From contig NZ_JACOGA010000019.1 of assembly GCF_014284175.1 (NCBI RefSeq), forward strand, positions 30,470-94,469: a stretch of DNA of 64,000 nucleotides, read 5' to 3'. This DNA comes from Affinundibacterium flavidum (lineage in GTDB: Bacteria > Pseudomonadota > Gammaproteobacteria > Burkholderiales > Burkholderiaceae_D). Below the pieces are notes generated by a model. It searched no databases, was not told the DNA's origin, and worked only from the letters and a program-made list of their open reading frames with translations. Of this stretch, positions 62,095-64,000 are shown piece after piece. Each line of letters begins with the position of its first letter. Positions within the stretch are counted from its first letter, which is position 1. The position numbers and the translations under genes were made by a program.

Positions 62095-62824
62095 TGTACG
62101 TGCCGTCGACCTTCATTTCGCGTAGTTTCGCGTTCAAGAGTGTGATGGTATCAGTATGCATCTTGGGATTACAAGCTAGGTAATAATCGGAAGTTTGATA
62201 ATTAAAGAGCCAAACAACTTTGTTTTCAAGATGATTATCTAGAACGATTTTTTTACCGTGCGTTTCGCCTGCTGTTGCAAAATCAATTCTGCCTAACGCC
62301 ACATTTTTGAATGTCGTAGCAGACTCAATGGACGTCACTATGTGGAAACCCTTTTCCGATAGATAGGGAACTGAGACATTGCCTACCTCGGTCCCTATAC
62401 TCGATTGTTTGATATCTTCGAGCCGGGTGATTTTGCCCAGTTTGTCAGGGCTACCAAAGACTGCCCAATTGCCGGTAGCGATGGGGCCTATCCAATGAAA
62501 CCACGATTCTCTCTCTTTAATCCTTGCTGTAGAAAACACACAGGTATCGGCGTTATTACGGGCTAATTCAAATGCGCGATTCCAACTCATCATGGTCATT
62601 CTATAGGGAAGCTGACTGCGTTTGAATAATTCACGCACTTTGTCGGCAGACTGACCGTAAATAGATCCGTTTTCTTTATTGACGATATTTAAAGGGTACA
62701 GATATTCAGTGGTGATATTGATCGTAGACGCTTTAGTTTTCGCCTCGCAAACTCCACCAATAGCCAGAGAAAGCACAAAGCAAATTGGGAATAACTTGAG
62801 CTTGAAATGCTTTATGTGTTTCAT
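62072..62824 (-). CDS. periplasmic solute-binding protein (SBP_bac_3 family)
   Basis: Exported protein (250 aa) with a signal peptide to about residue 28 (GGVCEA|KTK). The rest fits the polar amino-acid-binding family used by ABC importers: YPLNIVNKENGSIYGQSADK, then CVFSTARIKERESWFHWIGP, SIGTEVGNVSVPYLSEKGF and VALGRIDFATAGE. There are no permease or ATPase genes next to it, so it may be an orphan receptor. Its last residues (MKVDGTYKNIDNKY) are coded within a 13-bp repeat. Confidence 0.83.
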   Translation of the reverse strand: MKHIKHFKLKLFPICFVLSLAIGGVCEAKTKASTINITTEYLYPLNIVNKENGSIYGQSADKVRELFKRSQLPYRMTMMSWNRAFELARNNADTCVFSTARIKERESWFHWIGPIATGNWAVFGSPDKLGKITRLEDIKQSSIGTEVGNVSVPYLSEKGFHIVTSIESATTFKNVALGRIDFATAGETHGKKIVLDNHLENKVVWLFNYQTSDYYLACNPKMHTDTITLLNAKLREMKVDGTYKNIDNKY

Positions 62825-63127
62825 GGTGGCAGTACCAATGGTGGGTTTTAATTTGCAAGGGAGGGGCTAATGAACGACAGTGAAAGGCATTGCAGACCTC
62901 GTAAGTGTTTAGAATAATTCAAGCGGGGGCGCGGGTCAAATAATGTTCTGTTCTTGGCTCGTCGGTGCTTGGACGCGTGGGCACGGCTTCGTTGTGAACA
63001 CGCGTTACGGTTGTTGAGGGTGAAAAAAGTGAATGAGTAGGAGATTCATTTTGCAATGATGAAGAAAACCGTATGGGCGCAAAAAGCTTGCACACTATGC
63101 ATGGTTTTTTCGTTCGTTTACGATGAT
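62825..63127. other. intergenic region
   Basis: 303 bp. An 83-aa open frame (62919-63170) overlaps the next gene and has a composition unlike coding DNA; I leave it out. Nothing else is seen. Confidence 0.45.
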
Positions 63128-63613
63128 CTACAGCTTGCGACGATAGTGCTCTGTCATGAACTGATGCCAAGAACCATCTGCACTTTGCATACGTGAAGTT
63201 AATGTACGGTGATCGGGCGTGACGAATTCGATAATATCCTGATACTTTGCCATCGAGCCATCGCCAGCAAAGCTTGGCCCTTCAGAGTCTAGGGTAAGAA
63301 TTTTTGCAGACGCATCGAGTGAGCCCTTGTACGGCCACAGATATGTCATCATTGATGCGATAAAAGTGCCGACAAAGCGCTTCGCTTGCGGGTCGTATCC
63401 CAGTGTCATAATCGAATCCCATGATCCGCCGTCCGGCGAATTACCTACGACCTCGCCGATAGTCCAAAATTTACCCAACGGACGAACCACCTCACGTCCC
63501 GTGGTTTTCATTGGCGGCTGATCTGGCCCCATGATGCATTCGGATTCGATAACCCACTCGCCGACGAGTTGATGTAGCCAAAGATATTCAGTGTGCGGAT
63601 CTGGGATTTGCAT
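63128..63613 (-). CDS. DUF1579 family protein
   Basis: Cytoplasmic protein (161 aa) of the DUF1579 family: HQLVGEWVIESECIMGPDQP at the start, the middle SIMTLGYDPQAKRFVGTFI, and RMQSADGSWHQFMTEHYRRK at the end. The fold is expected to be a lipocalin-like barrel. AAGGAG lies 8 bases upstream of the ATG. Function unknown. Confidence 0.88.
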   Translation of the reverse strand: MQIPDPHTEYLWLHQLVGEWVIESECIMGPDQPPMKTTGREVVRPLGKFWTIGEVVGNSPDGGSWDSIMTLGYDPQAKRFVGTFIASMMTYLWPYKGSLDASAKILTLDSEGPSFAGDGSMAKYQDIIEFVTPDHRTLTSRMQSADGSWHQFMTEHYRRKL

Positions 63614-63961
63614 GATTTCACTCCTTCAGTGGTGATGAACGAACGATAGTTGGGGCACGCGTACTACGGACGAACTTAGTTTAAGCGTCGTCATGAAAAG
63701 ATACCGGAACGCCAAAGCAAATGCAATTTGTTTCAATTCTCTTGAAACCTGCACGGGGCTTGAGTGTAATTGGTCTTTCTCTGTAAAAATAGGTATAAGA
63801 AAATCGACAAAGAAGGAAGTTTTTAGCACTGTCGTACAGTCATTCGATCAACGGAACAGCGTTTTATTTGCAGTTCGTAGATCCTATGATTAAAAAAGAG
63901 TCGACAAGCAAATAGCAAACCTTAAAATAAAAGCTCGACCAATCAAATTAAGGAGAACGAC
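63614..63961. other. intergenic region before the last gene
   Basis: 348 bp between divergent genes. A 66-aa frame at 63693 has no ribosome site and is left out. No clear promoter boxes are seen. Confidence 0.4.
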
Positions 63962-64000
63962 ATGCTTGCGACTCTTAGGGATGATTTTACTGCAGAAAAA
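63962..64000 (+). CDS. start of an unidentified gene, cut by the window edge
   Basis: ATG with a strong site (AAGGAG, 6 bases upstream) opens a frame coding MLATLRDDFTAEK before the window ends. Thirteen residues are too few to name it. Confidence 0.6.
   Translation, partial: MLATLRDDFTAEK

Noticed and set aside
62919..63170. 83-aa minus-strand ORF
   Set aside because: It overlaps the DUF1579 gene, lacks a ribosome site and has no recognisable protein features.

Overview
The window looks like chromosomal DNA of a betaproteobacterium of the order Burkholderiales, most likely an Oxalobacteraceae member with moderate GC (Undibacterium-like). This is inferred from the argC / DUF6776 / bactofilin / erpA gene order, a glucokinase fused to an RpiR-type regulator, an endonuclease-type MutL and the general protein similarity; no 16S rRNA gene is present to settle it.

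Layout. 1-2479: core genes (argC 3' part, a DUF6776 membrane protein, bactofilin, erpA). 2642-6691: glcDEF glycolate oxidase operon. 6826-7437: ompW on the minus strand with a well-placed FNR-type site. 7794-14849: maltodextrin and glucose module (two GH13 enzymes and a glucokinase on the minus strand; a divergent glucokinase-RpiR fusion on the plus strand; two HexR-like palindromes in between). 14942-18999: di-haem peroxidase-like protein and a BaeSR-like two-component pair. 19335-22593: three paralogous small membrane-anchored proteins with a shared promoter block, interrupted by a lipoprotein gene. 22711-27326: FAD amine oxidase and a dCache-PAS-GGDEF-EAL protein.

27694-39736 is a defence island, all on the minus strand: GIY-YIG protein, hsdM, a PDDEXK (DUF1016) nuclease gene, hsdS, an OLD-family ATPase, RloA-like ATPase, RloB-like TOPRIM protein, hsdR. 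It lies directly downstream of a tRNA-Met gene. The nuclease gene sits between two copies of the hsdM 3' end (74 bp, 65 identical). A long G-rich repeat with quadruplex potential and a 22-bp perfect palindrome lie just upstream of the rloA/rloB pair.

39881-46980 returns to housekeeping genes (tRNA-Met, miaA, mutL, DedA, a YkgJ-like protein, metNIQ). 47166-53298 is mixed: a small unknown protein, a 350-bp inverted-repeat element (MITE), a soluble histidine kinase, a PRMT-like methyltransferase, GNAT, a lipoprotein hydrolase, an EamA transporter and a 12-bp tandem repeat, followed by a divergent LysR gene. 54395-63613 is mostly minus-strand envelope genes: a Sel1/TonB-C/Sel1 protein with a lipoprotein partner, a glyoxalase-like protein, a compact operon of an Lgt-like transferase, a lipoprotein and an MJ0619/Tes-type radical SAM enzyme, a CPBP membrane protease, a solute-binding protein and a DUF1579 protein. 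The last 39 bases begin a new plus-strand gene.

The two places most likely to hold something undescribed are the Lgt-like / lipoprotein / radical SAM operon (57128-60303) and the composite defence island with its duplicated hsdM end. The triplicated small-protein family is a third.
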